Assembly: GCF_014837035.1 (NCBI RefSeq)
Contig: NZ_JACSPS010000003.1
Coordinates: 186,001-250,000 of the forward strand
Source of the DNA: Kaistella pullorum
GTDB taxonomy: Bacteria; Bacteroidota; Bacteroidia; Flavobacteriales; Weeksellaceae
DNA length: 64,000 nt
Direction of reading: 5' to 3'
Positions 52,615 to 61,454 of the stretch are shown one piece after another. The number at the start of each line of letters is the position of its first letter. The stretch's first letter is position 1. The translations under genes were made by a program, and so were the position numbers. The notes under the pieces are model-generated. The model made no database searches. It saw only the letters and a list, made by a program, of their open reading frames with translations, and was not told the origin of the DNA.

Positions 52615-53713
52615 AAGCTATCTCATCGGAGGTTTTGAATGTGCTGATCACATCAACCGCCACGGCGTTCGTGTGAATCTGCTTAAAGAAACCCAGCATG
52701 ACTTACGCGTTGAAGAAGATTTCCGCCTGCTGCAGGAGCTTGATATCAAAACTGTTCGCGAAGGAATCTGCTGGAGCCAAGTGGAAAAAATGCCGTATGA
52801 ATATGATTTTTCTGAAGTTTTACAACGTTTGAACGCAGCTCAGAAACTGGGGATGCAGGTCATCTGGGATTTGATTCATTTCGGATATCCGGACGGTCTT
52901 TTCCCCACACATCCACAGTTTGCACCTCGTTTCGTGGGACTTTGCCGTGCATTTGCTGAATTTTACAGAAAGAATGCATCAGATCCGCTCCTAGTGGTGC
53001 CCGTAAACGAGATCAGTTTTCTTTCCTGGTTTTCCGGGGAAGACCGTGGAACAGTTCCCTACGCAGTGCATAGCGGTTGGGACATTAAGTATCATCTTTG
53101 CAGAGCAGCAATTTCAGGAATTGAAGCATTAAAGGAAATCCTACCAGACTGTAAGATCGTGATGGTAGAACCCTTAGTAAAGATTCACTGCAACGGTGAT
53201 GAGCCTGAACACCTGATCCGGAAAAACGAATATCAGTTTGAAGCCATGGATATCATCGGCGGCAGACTTTGTCCGGAATTAGGCGGGAAAGATGAATATC
53301 TTGAAATCTTAGGCTTTAATTATTACTGGAACTGCCAGTGGAAAGGTGAAGGCGAAAGTTTATGCTGGCCGAACCCGGACCGCACACCCCTGCATGAACT
53401 GCTGCTTTCGGCTTACGAACGCTACCGCAAACCGATGTTTCTCTCAGAAACCGGACACTTTGGGGAAGGCAGAGGCATGTGGCTCGAAGAAATTGCCAAC
53501 GAATGTCGAATAGCACATGAAAAAGGCATTGATTTTCACGGAATCTGCCTGTATCCGGTGACCGACAGACCCGATTGGGATAATTTGCAACACTATCACA
53601 ATTCCGGAATCTTTGATTTCGACCTGGCTGGGAACCGCATTCCTAATGAAGAATATATGGCTGCAATCTTAAAGCATCAGGATGAACTTGCCGGCACATC
53701 GGCCTATTACTAA
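52592..53713 (+). CDS. Glycoside hydrolase, clan GH-A-like
   Basis: A 373-residue TIM-barrel protein similar to GH1-type glycosidases. The acid/base glutamate is probably Glu140 in V-P-V-N-E-I-S-F, and the nucleophile Glu286 in F-L-S-E-T-G-H. No signal peptide is seen, so it acts in the cytoplasm. I chose ATG 52592, overlapping glf by 23 bases, which suggests coupling. A hydrolase coupled to UDP-galactofuranose synthesis is unusual; it may trim or transfer sugars. The substrate is unknown. Confidence 0.82.
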   Translation: MLQEPLFKSYLIGGFECADHINRHGVRVNLLKETQHDLRVEEDFRLLQELDIKTVREGICWSQVEKMPYEYDFSEVLQRLNAAQKLGMQVIWDLIHFGYPDGLFPTHPQFAPRFVGLCRAFAEFYRKNASDPLLVVPVNEISFLSWFSGEDRGTVPYAVHSGWDIKYHLCRAAISGIEALKEILPDCKIVMVEPLVKIHCNGDEPEHLIRKNEYQFEAMDIIGGRLCPELGGKDEYLEILGFNYYWNCQWKGEGESLCWPNPDRTPLHELLLSAYERYRKPMFLSETGHFGEGRGMWLEEIANECRIAHEKGIDFHGICLYPVTDRPDWDNLQHYHNSGIFDFDLAGNRIPNEEYMAAILKHQDELAGTSAYY

Positions 53714-53734
53714 AAACATTAAAAAATCACTAAA

Positions 53735-54205
53735 ATGGACACTTCAAAAAAAATAATCGGCATCACTTTCAGCTGTTTTGATCTGCTGCACGCGGGTCAT
53801 GTACGTATGCTTGCGGAAGCTAAGCAACAGTGTGACTATCTCATCGTGGGTCTTCAAACCGATCCTACAATTGACAGACCTGAAAAAAACAAACCTACAC
53901 AGACCGTTGTGGAACGTTATATCCAGCTGAAAGGCTGCAAATACGTGGATGAAATTGTTCCTTATACCACCGAAAAAGACCTTGAAGATATTCTGAAACT
54001 CTACCCAATCGACGTGCGTATAATTGGCGTGGAGTACAAAGACAAAGATTTTACCGGCCGCGATTTTTGTGAAAAGAAAAACATCAAACTTTATTATAAC
54101 GAACGGAATCACCGTTTTTCAAGCACCAATTTGCGTAAAGAGGTCTTCAAGCGTGAAAGTCTAAAGCTAAATTCCGTCAACGGCGCTACGCAAACCATCA
54201 ACTGA
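53735..54205 (+). CDS. Cytidylyltransferase-like nucleotidyltransferase
   Basis: A 156-residue nucleotidyltransferase with the H-x-G-H motif in D-L-L-H-A-G-H-V (His19, His22) and a C-terminal R-F-S-S-T-N-L-R-K signature of the TagD/RfaE-C type. Its closest type is glycerol-3-phosphate cytidylyltransferase, but other alcohol phosphates are possible. It lies 21 bases after the hydrolase gene. It may activate a building block for the same glycan. Confidence 0.88.
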   Translation: MDTSKKIIGITFSCFDLLHAGHVRMLAEAKQQCDYLIVGLQTDPTIDRPEKNKPTQTVVERYIQLKGCKYVDEIVPYTTEKDLEDILKLYPIDVRIIGVEYKDKDFTGRDFCEKKNIKLYYNERNHRFSSTNLRKEVFKRESLKLNSVNGATQTIN

Positions 54206-54230
54206 CGGATTATTTCGAACAAAAATTGTG

Positions 54231-54887
54231 ATGAAAAAATTCATCTGGCAAAATAGCCTGGCCATCGTGTTTTTTGCACTTTTCGTATTTGCGATGGCCG
54301 GTCAAATGTACTTTGGTTTTCAGGAGCATAACAAAGAAATCGCAGATTGGGGAGGCTCGCCGGAGACTTTCACGCAATATTTAGCTTCGGGACATTTCAT
54401 TGAAGCCACGTTTGAGAATTGGGAAAGTGAATTCCTGCAGATGGCGCTTTATGTTTGGTTCACAATATTTCTCCGCCAGAAAGGATCATCAGAATCGAAA
54501 AAACTGGATGGGGAAAACGAAGTTGACCGCGAACCTTCACCAAACCGAAAAGATGCACCGTGGCCGGTAAGAAAAGGTGGAATTTGGCTGAAACTGTACG
54601 AGAATTCGCTCACGATTTCACTAATGATCCTTTTTATACTGTCTTTTGCACTTCATGTGTATGGAAGTATTAAAGACGCCAATACCGAGAATGTTCTGTT
54701 GGGAAATCCGCCTGAAAAACTGAGTGAATATCTTTTGGGCTCGAGGTTATGGTTTGAATCTTTCCAGAACTGGCAAAGCGAATTTCTTTCGATTTTTGGA
54801 ATTGTGGTAATGTCCATATACCTGCGGCAGAAAGGTTCCTCCCAATCAAAACCCGTGGACGCACCGCATTCTGAAACGGGAGATTAA
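54231..54887 (+). CDS. DUF6766-like membrane protein with internal duplication
   Basis: A 218-residue protein built from two similar halves. Each has a membrane helix beginning at N-S-L, then a short extracytoplasmic loop, F-x-N-W-x-S-E-F, a second helix, and a tail Y/F-L-R-Q-K-G-S-S-x-S-K. The halves are about 7-92 and 122-209. It resembles DUF6766 proteins, often near stress genes. Start at ATG 54231 (a GTG lies one codon earlier). It follows the cytidylyltransferase by about 25 bases. Function unknown. Confidence 0.75.
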   Translation: MKKFIWQNSLAIVFFALFVFAMAGQMYFGFQEHNKEIADWGGSPETFTQYLASGHFIEATFENWESEFLQMALYVWFTIFLRQKGSSESKKLDGENEVDREPSPNRKDAPWPVRKGGIWLKLYENSLTISLMILFILSFALHVYGSIKDANTENVLLGNPPEKLSEYLLGSRLWFESFQNWQSEFLSIFGIVVMSIYLRQKGSSQSKPVDAPHSETGD

Positions 54888-54911
54888 CTGTATTCATTTA
54901 AATATAAAAAG

Positions 54912-54937
54912 CACTCTATTTTTTGGAGTGTTTTTTT
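54912..54937 (+). terminator. Possible terminator after the DUF6766 gene
   Basis: A short stem CACTC / GAGTG with a 9-base loop followed by seven T. The stem is weak, so confidence is limited. Confidence 0.45.
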
Positions 54938-55087
54938 CTGCGTCAAACAGCAAACTTTTTTATGCTTAAAAAGTTTGTTACCGTCGCAAGATATTTTGAC
55001 CTCTAACGGTCGTATCAGATTCATTATCAGAGGATAGTGGCACCAGATTTGTTTATCAGACAACATTAATTTAAAAAAAATACTATT

Positions 55088-55615
55088 ATGGCAAAGACTG
55101 CAAGTTCGCAGGTAAAACCTGCAAGTGATGCTGCTGACAGCTTACGTGAATTCTTAGTGGATGGTCTAAAAGACCTTTATTGGGCTGAAAAAGCACTCAC
55201 GAAAGCTTTACCCAAAATGGCTAAAAACGCTACTTCCCCGAAGCTTCAGGAATCCATTAACAAACATCTAACTGAAACTGAAAACCAGATCACGCGGCTT
55301 GAAGGCGCTTTTAAAGCACTTGGCGAAAAAGCTAAAGCAGAAAAGTGTGATGCGATGGACGGACTGATAAAAGAGGCCGAAAGCATCATGAAAGAGACTG
55401 AACCAGGCGCGGTGCGCGATGCAGCCATCATTGCCGCGGCACAGAAGGTGGAACACTACGAAATAGCGTCTTACGGTACAATGGCGACATATGCGAAGCT
55501 ATTGGGCGAGAAAGAAGCGCTGCAACTCCTTAAAGAGACCCTTTCAGAGGAAAAAACCTGTGATTCTGACCTTACCAAGCTTGCCGTGTCAGAAATCAAT
55601 ATCAAAGCGAAATAA
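55088..55615 (+). CDS. DUF892 (YciF/YciE-like) ferritin-fold stress protein
   Basis: A 175-residue helical protein. After a flexible start, L-R-E-F-L-V-D-G-L-K-D-L-Y-W-A-E-K-A-L begins a four-helix ferritin-like fold, and Q-K-V-E-H-Y-E-I-A-S-Y-G-T supplies E-H-Y-E metal-type residues. DUF892/YciF proteins are induced by osmotic and other stresses in other bacteria. It follows the glycan cluster on the same strand by 200 bases, so it is probably a separate unit. A strong terminator follows. Confidence 0.92.
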   Translation: MAKTASSQVKPASDAADSLREFLVDGLKDLYWAEKALTKALPKMAKNATSPKLQESINKHLTETENQITRLEGAFKALGEKAKAEKCDAMDGLIKEAESIMKETEPGAVRDAAIIAAAQKVEHYEIASYGTMATYAKLLGEKEALQLLKETLSEEKTCDSDLTKLAVSEINIKAK

Positions 55616-55632
55616 TCGCCGTATAAAACGTC

Positions 55633-55667
55633 AAAAGCCGGTTTCGTAAATTACGGAACCGGCTTTT
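55633..55667. terminator. Bidirectional hairpin terminator
   Basis: A 17-bp stem (AAAAGCCGGTTTCGTAA / TTACGGAACCGGCTTTT, one G-U pair) between convergent genes. It serves DUF892 (plus) and rlpA (minus). Confidence 0.9.
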
Positions 55668-55687
55668 GATTTTAAACTTGGGTAAAT

Positions 55688-56059
55688 TTAGTCGACTATT
55701 TCATATTCAACCGGCATGGTGCCTCTGGAGGTGTTGCCTATTGAATCGAACGCTGCTTTTGAAAGATCTAAAGCTCTGGAAGAATGAAACGGCCCACGGT
55801 CGTTGATCTTTACTTCGATGCTTTTGCCCGTACGGAGGTTTGTAACTTCTACAATGGTTCCGAAAGGGAGCGTTCTGTGCGCGGCGGTAAGCTTTCTGTT
55901 ATTGAAAATTTCTCCGCTTGCTGTTTTCCTACCGTTAAACTTATCGTGGTAGAACGATGCAAAACTTGTTTTGGCATCATTGGCATTATACTTGTTGAAA
56001 GAATAAATACCAAGTGTTGAAATCATCGCTATGATTAGGAGTAATCCTCTTTTCATCAT
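55688..56059 (-). CDS. RlpA-like DPBB-domain protein
   Basis: A 123-residue exported protein. An N-terminal hydrophobic signal/anchor (L-L-L-I-I-A-M-I-S-T-L-G-I-Y) is followed by a double-psi beta-barrel of the RlpA type: A-S-F-Y-H-D-K-F-N-G-R-K-T-A-S-G-E-I-F-N, T-L-P-F-G-T-I-V-E-V-T-N and I-N-D-R-G-P-F. The catalytic-type aspartate of RlpA lytic transglycosylases is in N-D-R-G-P. There is no SPOR domain. It probably acts on peptidoglycan. Confidence 0.9.
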   Translation of the reverse strand: MMKRGLLLIIAMISTLGIYSFNKYNANDAKTSFASFYHDKFNGRKTASGEIFNNRKLTAAHRTLPFGTIVEVTNLRTGKSIEVKINDRGPFHSSRALDLSKAAFDSIGNTSRGTMPVEYEIVD

Positions 56060-56089
56060 GTTGAATTATTTTTATTGGTTTTGACTCTG

Positions 56090-56118
56090 CAAATTTATTC
56101 CTTAAACCACTTTTGCAA
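56090..56118 (-). promoter_or_regulatory. Promoter of rlpA
   Basis: On the minus strand TTG (56116-56118), 18 bases, then TAAATTTG (56090-56097), 30 bases before the ATG. A good Bacteroidota promoter. Confidence 0.6.
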
Positions 56119-56320
56119 CAATTGATAGGTTAAAGTCCGTTAAGCATTTCTTAAAATTTTGTTAAGAAACCTTCTAAACCGTTTATTGACGGGAAACCAC
56201 AGTCTTTCTTAATTTATGTTAAAACCATGTGTTAAATGTTAACAAAATTAACAGTTAAGCGCATAGTTAAGCGAAAATCATCAATTAACTACTTAAAGAT
56301 CAAACCCTTACGTAAATAAA

Positions 56321-56349
56321 AATAACTCCGGATATTCTCCGGAGTTATT
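56321..56349 (-). terminator. Terminator after rimO
   Basis: A perfect 12-bp stem (AATAACTCCGGA / TCCGGAGTTATT) with a 5-base loop. On the minus strand it is followed by TTTTATTTA. Confidence 0.85.
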
Positions 56350-56410
56350 GTGTGAAAATTTTGTATTTAAACGAAAATTTTGCGCAAATAATGACAATTC
56401 TGCACCCCAA

Positions 56411-57715
56411 TTAGCCAACAACCTCGCCGTAAAGATCAAACTCTTCAGCAGATGTAATCTTGATATTGGCAAATTCACCAATACTTAAATAGGTATTTTC
56501 CGCTGAGACGAGTACTGTATTATCAACATCCGGAGAATCGAATTCAGTTCGGCCTACAAAATAGTTTCCTTCTTTACGGTCGAAAATACAGCGGAATGTC
56601 TTCCCTACCTTTTCCTGGTTCTTCTGCCATGAAATCTGAGATTGCAGCTCCATGATCTCTTCTACACGCGCTTCTTTCACTTCCTGCGGCACATCATCCA
56701 CCAGTTCGTAAGCTGTGGTATTTTCTTCATGCGAGTAGGTAAAACAGCCTAAACGGTCGAAACGCTGTGTTCTGACCCACTCTTTCAGTTCCTGGAAACG
56801 TTCTTCAGTCTCACCCGGAAAACCAACGATAAGTGTTGTTCTGATCGCCATATCCGGCACTTTCTCGCGGAATTTATCTAAAAGCGCATTCGTCTTTTCA
56901 TGTGAAGTTCCACGTTTCATTGCTTTCAGGATATCTGAATTGATATGCTGCAGCGGAATATCGATATAGTTACAGACTTTTGGTTCATTTTTAATGATTT
57001 CCAGTACATCTTCCGGAAAACCCGTTGGGAAAGCATAATGAAGCCTGATCCACTCGATTCCTTCTACTTTCACTAATCTCAGAAGCAAATCTCCGAGTGC
57101 ACGTTTTTTATAGATGTCAAGCCCGTAATACGTCAGGTCCTGCGCGATTAAAATCAATTCTTTCACGCCTTTTTTAGCCAGTTTTTCGGCTTCAATGACA
57201 AGATTTTCAATCGGTGTTGAGATGTTCTTTCCTCGCATCAGCGGGATCGCACAGAACGAGCACGGGCGGTCACAACCTTCGGCAATCTTAAGGTAGGCGT
57301 AATGTTTCGGCGTGGTAGTAAGCCTTTCGCCGACCAATTCATGCTTATAATCTGCACCTAAATGTTTAAGTAAAATCGGAAGATCACGCGTGCCGAAATA
57401 CTGGTCAACATCCGGAATTTCACGCACCAAATCCGGTTTGTAACGCTCTGAAAGACATCCCGTAACGAAAACTTTTTCTACTTCGCCGCGGTTTTTGGCT
57501 TCAACAAAATCAAGGATCGTGTTGATAGATTCTTCCTTGGCATTATCTATAAATCCGCAGGTGTTAATCACCACAATGTCGCCGCGGTCTTCGTGCACCA
57601 CTTCTTTTCCGTTCGCCTGGAGCTGGCCCATCAGCACTTCGGAATCGTACACGTTTTTGGAGCAGCCCAGTGTGACGATGTTTATTTTCTTTTTTCCTGT
57701 TGATTTCGTTCTCAT
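56411..57715 (-). CDS. rimO: Ribosomal protein S12 methylthiotransferase
   Basis: A 434-residue radical-SAM methylthiotransferase acting on an aspartate of ribosomal protein S12. The N-terminal UPF0004 domain has cysteines 18, 53 and 87 for the auxiliary cluster. The radical SAM motif C-D-R-P-C-S-F-C has Cys148, Cys152 and Cys155. A C-terminal TRAM domain follows (about 370-434). The motifs A-I-P-L-M-R-G and G-F-P-G-E-T-E-E-R-F favour RimO over MiaB. Confidence 0.95.
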   Translation of the reverse strand: MRTKSTGKKKINIVTLGCSKNVYDSEVLMGQLQANGKEVVHEDRGDIVVINTCGFIDNAKEESINTILDFVEAKNRGEVEKVFVTGCLSERYKPDLVREIPDVDQYFGTRDLPILLKHLGADYKHELVGERLTTTPKHYAYLKIAEGCDRPCSFCAIPLMRGKNISTPIENLVIEAEKLAKKGVKELILIAQDLTYYGLDIYKKRALGDLLLRLVKVEGIEWIRLHYAFPTGFPEDVLEIIKNEPKVCNYIDIPLQHINSDILKAMKRGTSHEKTNALLDKFREKVPDMAIRTTLIVGFPGETEERFQELKEWVRTQRFDRLGCFTYSHEENTTAYELVDDVPQEVKEARVEEIMELQSQISWQKNQEKVGKTFRCIFDRKEGNYFVGRTEFDSPDVDNTVLVSAENTYLSIGEFANIKITSAEEFDLYGEVVG

Positions 57716-57760
57716 AATTTATAGAATGCATACTGGCGGGACCAGCAATTTTGATGGGTG

Positions 57761-57768
57761 CAAATTTA
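57761..57768 (-). promoter_or_regulatory. -7 box (TAAATTTG) upstream of rimO
   Basis: A minus-strand TAnnTTTG match 45 bases before the rimO ATG. No well-spaced TTG. Confidence 0.4.
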
Positions 57769-57771
57769 GGA

Positions 57772-57807
57772 ATAAAAAAAAGACTTTAGGTCACCACCCA
57801 AAGTCTT
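57772..57807 (-). terminator. Terminator of the polysaccharide operon
   Basis: On the minus strand AAGACTTT / AAAGTCTT with inner GGT/ACC pairs and one mismatch, followed by a run of T. It ends the rfb gene cluster and insulates rimO. Confidence 0.88.
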
Positions 57808-57831
57808 CATAATTATTTAATTATAAAGCAT

Positions 57832-58689
57832 TTATACCAGCGCTTTCAGATAGTCGCCGTAGCCGCTTTTACCGTATTTCTTGGCAGACTCGAACAACTG
57901 TTCTTTATTAATTAAACCTTTGCTGTAAGCGATCTCTTCAATACAGGAGATCTTGAAGCCCTGTCTTTTCTCCAGAACTTTCACAAATTCTGAAGCTTCG
58001 TGCAGCGAATCGAATGTTCCGGTATCGAGCCATGCGGTTCCGCGCGACATAACGCCAACTTCCAGCTGCCCTTTTTCCAGATAAATTCTGTTAACATCCG
58101 TAATCTCGAGTTCCCCACGTGGTGAAGGTTCAAGATTTTTCGCGATTTCAACCACGGAATTATCGTAAAAATAAAGTCCGGGAACAGCATAATTCGATTT
58201 TGGTTCTGCCGGTTTTTCCTCAATTGACACCGCTTTGAAATTCTCGTCAAATTCCACCACTCCATATCTTTCAGGATCTGAAACCTGATACGCGAAAACG
58301 CAACCGCCTACAACGTTGGTTTTTGACGCCAACAACTTCGGCAAACCCGCACCGTAAAAGATATTATCGCCCAAGACAAGCGCCACAGAATCATCACCGA
58401 TGAATTCTTCACCCAAGATAAAAGCCTGTGCCAGTCCGTCCGGGCTCGGTTGCACTTTGTACTGAATATTGCAACCGATTGCCGAACCGTCGCCCAAAAG
58501 TTTTATAAAACCTTCCTGGTCATGCGGTGTGGTGATAATCAGGATATCTTTGATACCTGCCAGAAGCAAAGTAGAAAGCGGATAGTAAATCATCGGTTTG
58601 TCATAAACCGGCATGAGTTGCTTGCTGACCGCGATGGTTAACGGATATAGTCTGGTGCCGGAGCCGCCGGCGAGGATAATTCCTTTCAT
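57832..58689 (-). CDS. rfbA: Glucose-1-phosphate thymidylyltransferase
   Basis: A 285-residue nucleotidyltransferase making dTDP-glucose. [17 protein letters not shown] starts the protein. [18 protein letters not shown] and G-D-N-I-F-Y-G are diagnostic of RfbA/RmlA. I chose ATG 58689, which overlaps the rfbB stop by one base (TAATG); the frame runs 20 codons further up but within rfbB. Confidence 0.95.
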   Translation of the reverse strand: MKGIILAGGSGTRLYPLTIAVSKQLMPVYDKPMIYYPLSTLLLAGIKDILIITTPHDQEGFIKLLGDGSAIGCNIQYKVQPSPDGLAQAFILGEEFIGDDSVALVLGDNIFYGAGLPKLLASKTNVVGGCVFAYQVSDPERYGVVEFDENFKAVSIEEKPAEPKSNYAVPGLYFYDNSVVEIAKNLEPSPRGELEITDVNRIYLEKGQLEVGVMSRGTAWLDTGTFDSLHEASEFVKVLEKRQGFKISCIEEIAYSKGLINKEQLFESAKKYGKSGYGDYLKALV

Positions 58690-59768
58690 TAGTTGTATTG
58701 TTGATCGTAATATTTCTGATAATCTCCCGAAGTCACATTCTCCAACCATTCGTTGTTTTCTAAGAACCAGTCAATTGTTTTTGCAAGACCCTGTTCAAAT
58801 GTTACAGACGGAAACCAGCCGAGTTCTTTGTTAAGTTTGGATGCATCGATTGCATAGCGCTTATCGTGTCCTGGTCTGTCTTTCACGTAGGTAATCAGCT
58901 TTTCTGAATGACCGGCAGGGTTGCCGAGTTTTTCATCCATCTGCTTGATGAGTTCTTTCACCAAATCAATATTCTGCCATTCATTAAAGCCACCGATATT
59001 GTAGGTTTCGCCGGTTTTTGCCTCAAAGAAGATCTGATGGATGGCTTTGGCGTGATCAATTACAAAAAGCCAGTCGCGGGTATATTTTCCGTCACCATAG
59101 ATTGGCAGCGGTTTTCCGTTTAATATGTTTGAAATACAAAGCGGAATCAGTTTTTCCGGAAAGTGATTCGGACCATAATTATTAGAACAGTTCGATACGA
59201 TAAACGGCATTCCGTACGTGTTTCCATAAGCGCGCACCAAATGGTCGGACGCCGCTTTACTCGCTGAATACGGCGATTGTGGATCGTAAGCGGTAGTTTC
59301 TAAAAAGAAACCTGTTTCGCCCAAACTTCCGTACACCTCATCCGTCGAAACGTGATAAAACAGATTTTTACGCGTTTCATCAGGGAAATTTCCGTGCTGG
59401 TGGTCCGGATTTAAGGTCCAGAATTCGCGGCAAAGATTGAGCAGGTTCGCGGTTCCGTTTACGTTGGTATTGATGAACGCGTTTGGATCTGTGATGCTTC
59501 GGTCCACATGGCTTTCTGCTGCGAGATGCAACACAGCCTCCGGATTGTGTCTTTCGAAAACAGTTCGAAGTTCGTCAACTTTTGTGATATCGGCTTTTTC
59601 GAAAACGTAATTGGGTTCGTTTTCGATGTCTTTTAAATTTTCAAGGTTTCCGGCGTAGGTCAAAGCATCGAGGTTGATGATTTTTTTGTCGGGATTGTTC
59701 TTCACGAACTCTCGAACGACGTGCGAACCTATGAATCCGGCACCGCCGGTGATGATAATGGTTTTCAT
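58689..59768 (-). CDS. rfbB: dTDP-glucose 4,6-dehydratase
   Basis: A 359-residue SDR dehydratase making dTDP-4-keto-6-deoxyglucose. [10 protein letters not shown] is the NAD site. [19 protein letters not shown] and the [10 protein letters not shown] catalytic region are typical of RfbB/RmlB. It lies 27 bases after rfbC and overlaps rfbA by one base. Confidence 0.96.
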   Translation of the reverse strand: MKTIIITGGAGFIGSHVVREFVKNNPDKKIINLDALTYAGNLENLKDIENEPNYVFEKADITKVDELRTVFERHNPEAVLHLAAESHVDRSITDPNAFINTNVNGTANLLNLCREFWTLNPDHQHGNFPDETRKNLFYHVSTDEVYGSLGETGFFLETTAYDPQSPYSASKAASDHLVRAYGNTYGMPFIVSNCSNNYGPNHFPEKLIPLCISNILNGKPLPIYGDGKYTRDWLFVIDHAKAIHQIFFEAKTGETYNIGGFNEWQNIDLVKELIKQMDEKLGNPAGHSEKLITYVKDRPGHDKRYAIDASKLNKELGWFPSVTFEQGLAKTIDWFLENNEWLENVTSGDYQKYYDQQYN

Positions 59769-59795
59769 TTAATGAATGAATTTCGGAATGTTGTT

Positions 59796-60341
59796 TTAAA
59801 AATTCTGGGATGAAAATGCAGGCAGAGTCCGGTCTTTTTCAGACAGGAGGATATCTTCAGGTGCCAGTTTCCAGTCGATGTTCAGATCGGGGTCGTTCCA
59901 GATCACGCTACCTTCCGAGTCTTTGTTATAAAAATTATCGCATTTGTAGCTAAAAATTGCGGTATCACTCAACACTGAAAATCCATGGCCAAAGCCGCGC
60001 GGCACATACAGCTGCATCTTGTTTTCGGGTGTTAGTTCAAGCCCGAACCATTTCCCAAACGTAGCCGAATCTTTCCTTAAATCTACCGCCACATCGTAAA
60101 CCTTACCTTCAAGGCACGATACGAGCTTTGCCTGTGCATGTTGGCCCTTCTGTAAGTGAATGCCGCGCAGCACGCCGTGCGACGACTTTGAAATATTGTC
60201 CTGCACAAAATGTCCGTTGAGACCGGTGAGCTGTTCAAATTTAGCTTCGTTGAATTTTTCATAAAAGTAGCCGCGTTCGTCTTCTATCACGGTTGGTTCT
60301 ATAATATAGCAGTCTTTAAGAGGTGTTTCTGTTATTTTCAT
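59796..60341 (-). CDS. rfbC: dTDP-4-dehydrorhamnose 3,5-epimerase
   Basis: A protein of about 181 residues of the RmlC cupin family. I-E-P-T-V-I-E-D-E-R-G-Y-F-Y-E-K-F, Q-D-N-I-S-K-S-S-H-G-V-L-R-G-I-H (with the catalytic histidine) and P-R-G-F-G-H-G-F are diagnostic. I chose ATG 60341, one base beyond the preceding oxidoreductase; an upstream ATG would overlap it. The 4-reductase RmlD is not seen in this window. Confidence 0.94.
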   Translation of the reverse strand: MKITETPLKDCYIIEPTVIEDERGYFYEKFNEAKFEQLTGLNGHFVQDNISKSSHGVLRGIHLQKGQHAQAKLVSCLEGKVYDVAVDLRKDSATFGKWFGLELTPENKMQLYVPRGFGHGFSVLSDTAIFSYKCDNFYNKDSEGSVIWNDPDLNIDWKLAPEDILLSEKDRTLPAFSSQNF

Positions 60342-60342
60342 A

Positions 60343-61356
60343 TCATTCGGTTGAGGCGTATATTTTTTCAATGATTTTCAAGACTTTCACGCTGTCGTCA
60401 GTTGTGGTTTGAATTGTCTTCCCATCGCGCAAAAACTCGATAACATTCTGGTATAAATGATGGTGATTCTGTGCCGACCCTTTGAAAGTACCATAGTCAT
60501 TCGCACCACTGGTTTCGGGCAGTATTGGCGCTTCGTAATCACGGATCAGGCATTTCTGAACCTCATTCATATACTGCCCACCAATCTTTATGGAGCCAAA
60601 CTCGGCCAGCACGGTAAGTGAACTTTCGAGATTTTCATGGTATGTAGAAGTTGAAAAAGTAAAACTTCCCATTCCACCCGACACGAAATCGAAGGTAATG
60701 ATTCCGCTGTCTTCAAATTCTGTAAGATCTTCGTGATTGAAATCTGCAAACTTTGACTTAATATTTGAGATATCGCCAAAAAGCCAGTACATGATATCCA
60801 GATAATGCGAAAACTGTGTGTATAATGTTCCACCATCGAGATTTTTCGTTCCGCGCCACGAACCTTTGGCATAATAATGCTCGTTCCTGTTCCAAAAACA
60901 CGAAACCTGTACCATGTAAATTTTGCCCAGAACATTTGCATTCATGATCTCTTTCAGCCACACTGCAGGCGGCGAAAAACGGTTTTGCATCACCGGAAAA
61001 ACATGCACGTTATATTCAGCAGCGAGTTTTTGAAGTTGGAGTGCTTCCTCTGAACACAACGCAATTGGCTTTTCGATGATTACATGGCAACCATTTTCGA
61101 TCAGCTCTTTTGCCTGCTCGAAATGAAGACCGTTTGGTGTACAAACGGCGACGATATCAGCCGACAGGCCGCTTTTCAAAAAATCTTCAAGGCTGAGAAA
61201 TGTGGGTACATCCGGCAAATTAAGAATAGATTCTGTGGCAAATTTAGGGTCAATAAGCGCTATCAGCTCACAACCTTCAACCTGCAGTACCATTTCGGCA
61301 TGTTTCTTCCCTATATGTCCGTAGCCCAGGATGGCTATTTTCTTATTCTCAACCAT
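60343..61356 (-). CDS. Gfo/Idh/MocA family oxidoreductase
   Basis: A 337-residue NAD-dependent sugar dehydrogenase. The Rossmann motif I-L-G-Y-G-H-I-G-K-K-H is at about 9-19, and E-K-P-I-A-L carries the conserved Lys. The C-terminal sheet has G-T-K-N-L-D-G-G-T-L-Y-T-Q-F-S-H-Y-L-D. This resembles WlbA/WbpB-type UDP-GlcNAcA 3-dehydrogenases of O-antigen loci. The substrate is not proven. Confidence 0.87.
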   Translation of the reverse strand: MVENKKIAILGYGHIGKKHAEMVLQVEGCELIALIDPKFATESILNLPDVPTFLSLEDFLKSGLSADIVAVCTPNGLHFEQAKELIENGCHVIIEKPIALCSEEALQLQKLAAEYNVHVFPVMQNRFSPPAVWLKEIMNANVLGKIYMVQVSCFWNRNEHYYAKGSWRGTKNLDGGTLYTQFSHYLDIMYWLFGDISNIKSKFADFNHEDLTEFEDSGIITFDFVSGGMGSFTFSTSTYHENLESSLTVLAEFGSIKIGGQYMNEVQKCLIRDYEAPILPETSGANDYGTFKGSAQNHHHLYQNVIEFLRDGKTIQTTTDDSVKVLKIIEKIYASTE

Positions 61357-61454
61357 TAAAAATCATTGGGATTGTACTTCCCGTATAAATATAAGATTAA
61401 AATTGAGTTTTGGCATCCGAAAAATTAAAAAATCTACCGTATCTGTAATTTAAA

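Larger units (their letters stand above)
56060..56410. other. Intergenic region rich in GTTAA motifs
   Basis: 351 bases without a gene. It holds the rlpA promoter, the rimO terminator and a stretch (56128-56293) packed with about ten GTTAA or TTAAC pentamers. These include a 12-base-period direct repeat AGTTAAGCG (56253-56261 and 56265-56273) and an 8-bp hairpin TTTCTTAA / TTAAGAAA (56147-56154 and 56162-56169). Confidence 0.55.

Noticed and set aside
57832-58749. Longer rfbA starting at 58749
   Set aside because: The extra 20 residues overlap rfbB and precede the canonical M-K-G-I-I-L-A-G-G start; the one-base overlap TAATG is more natural.
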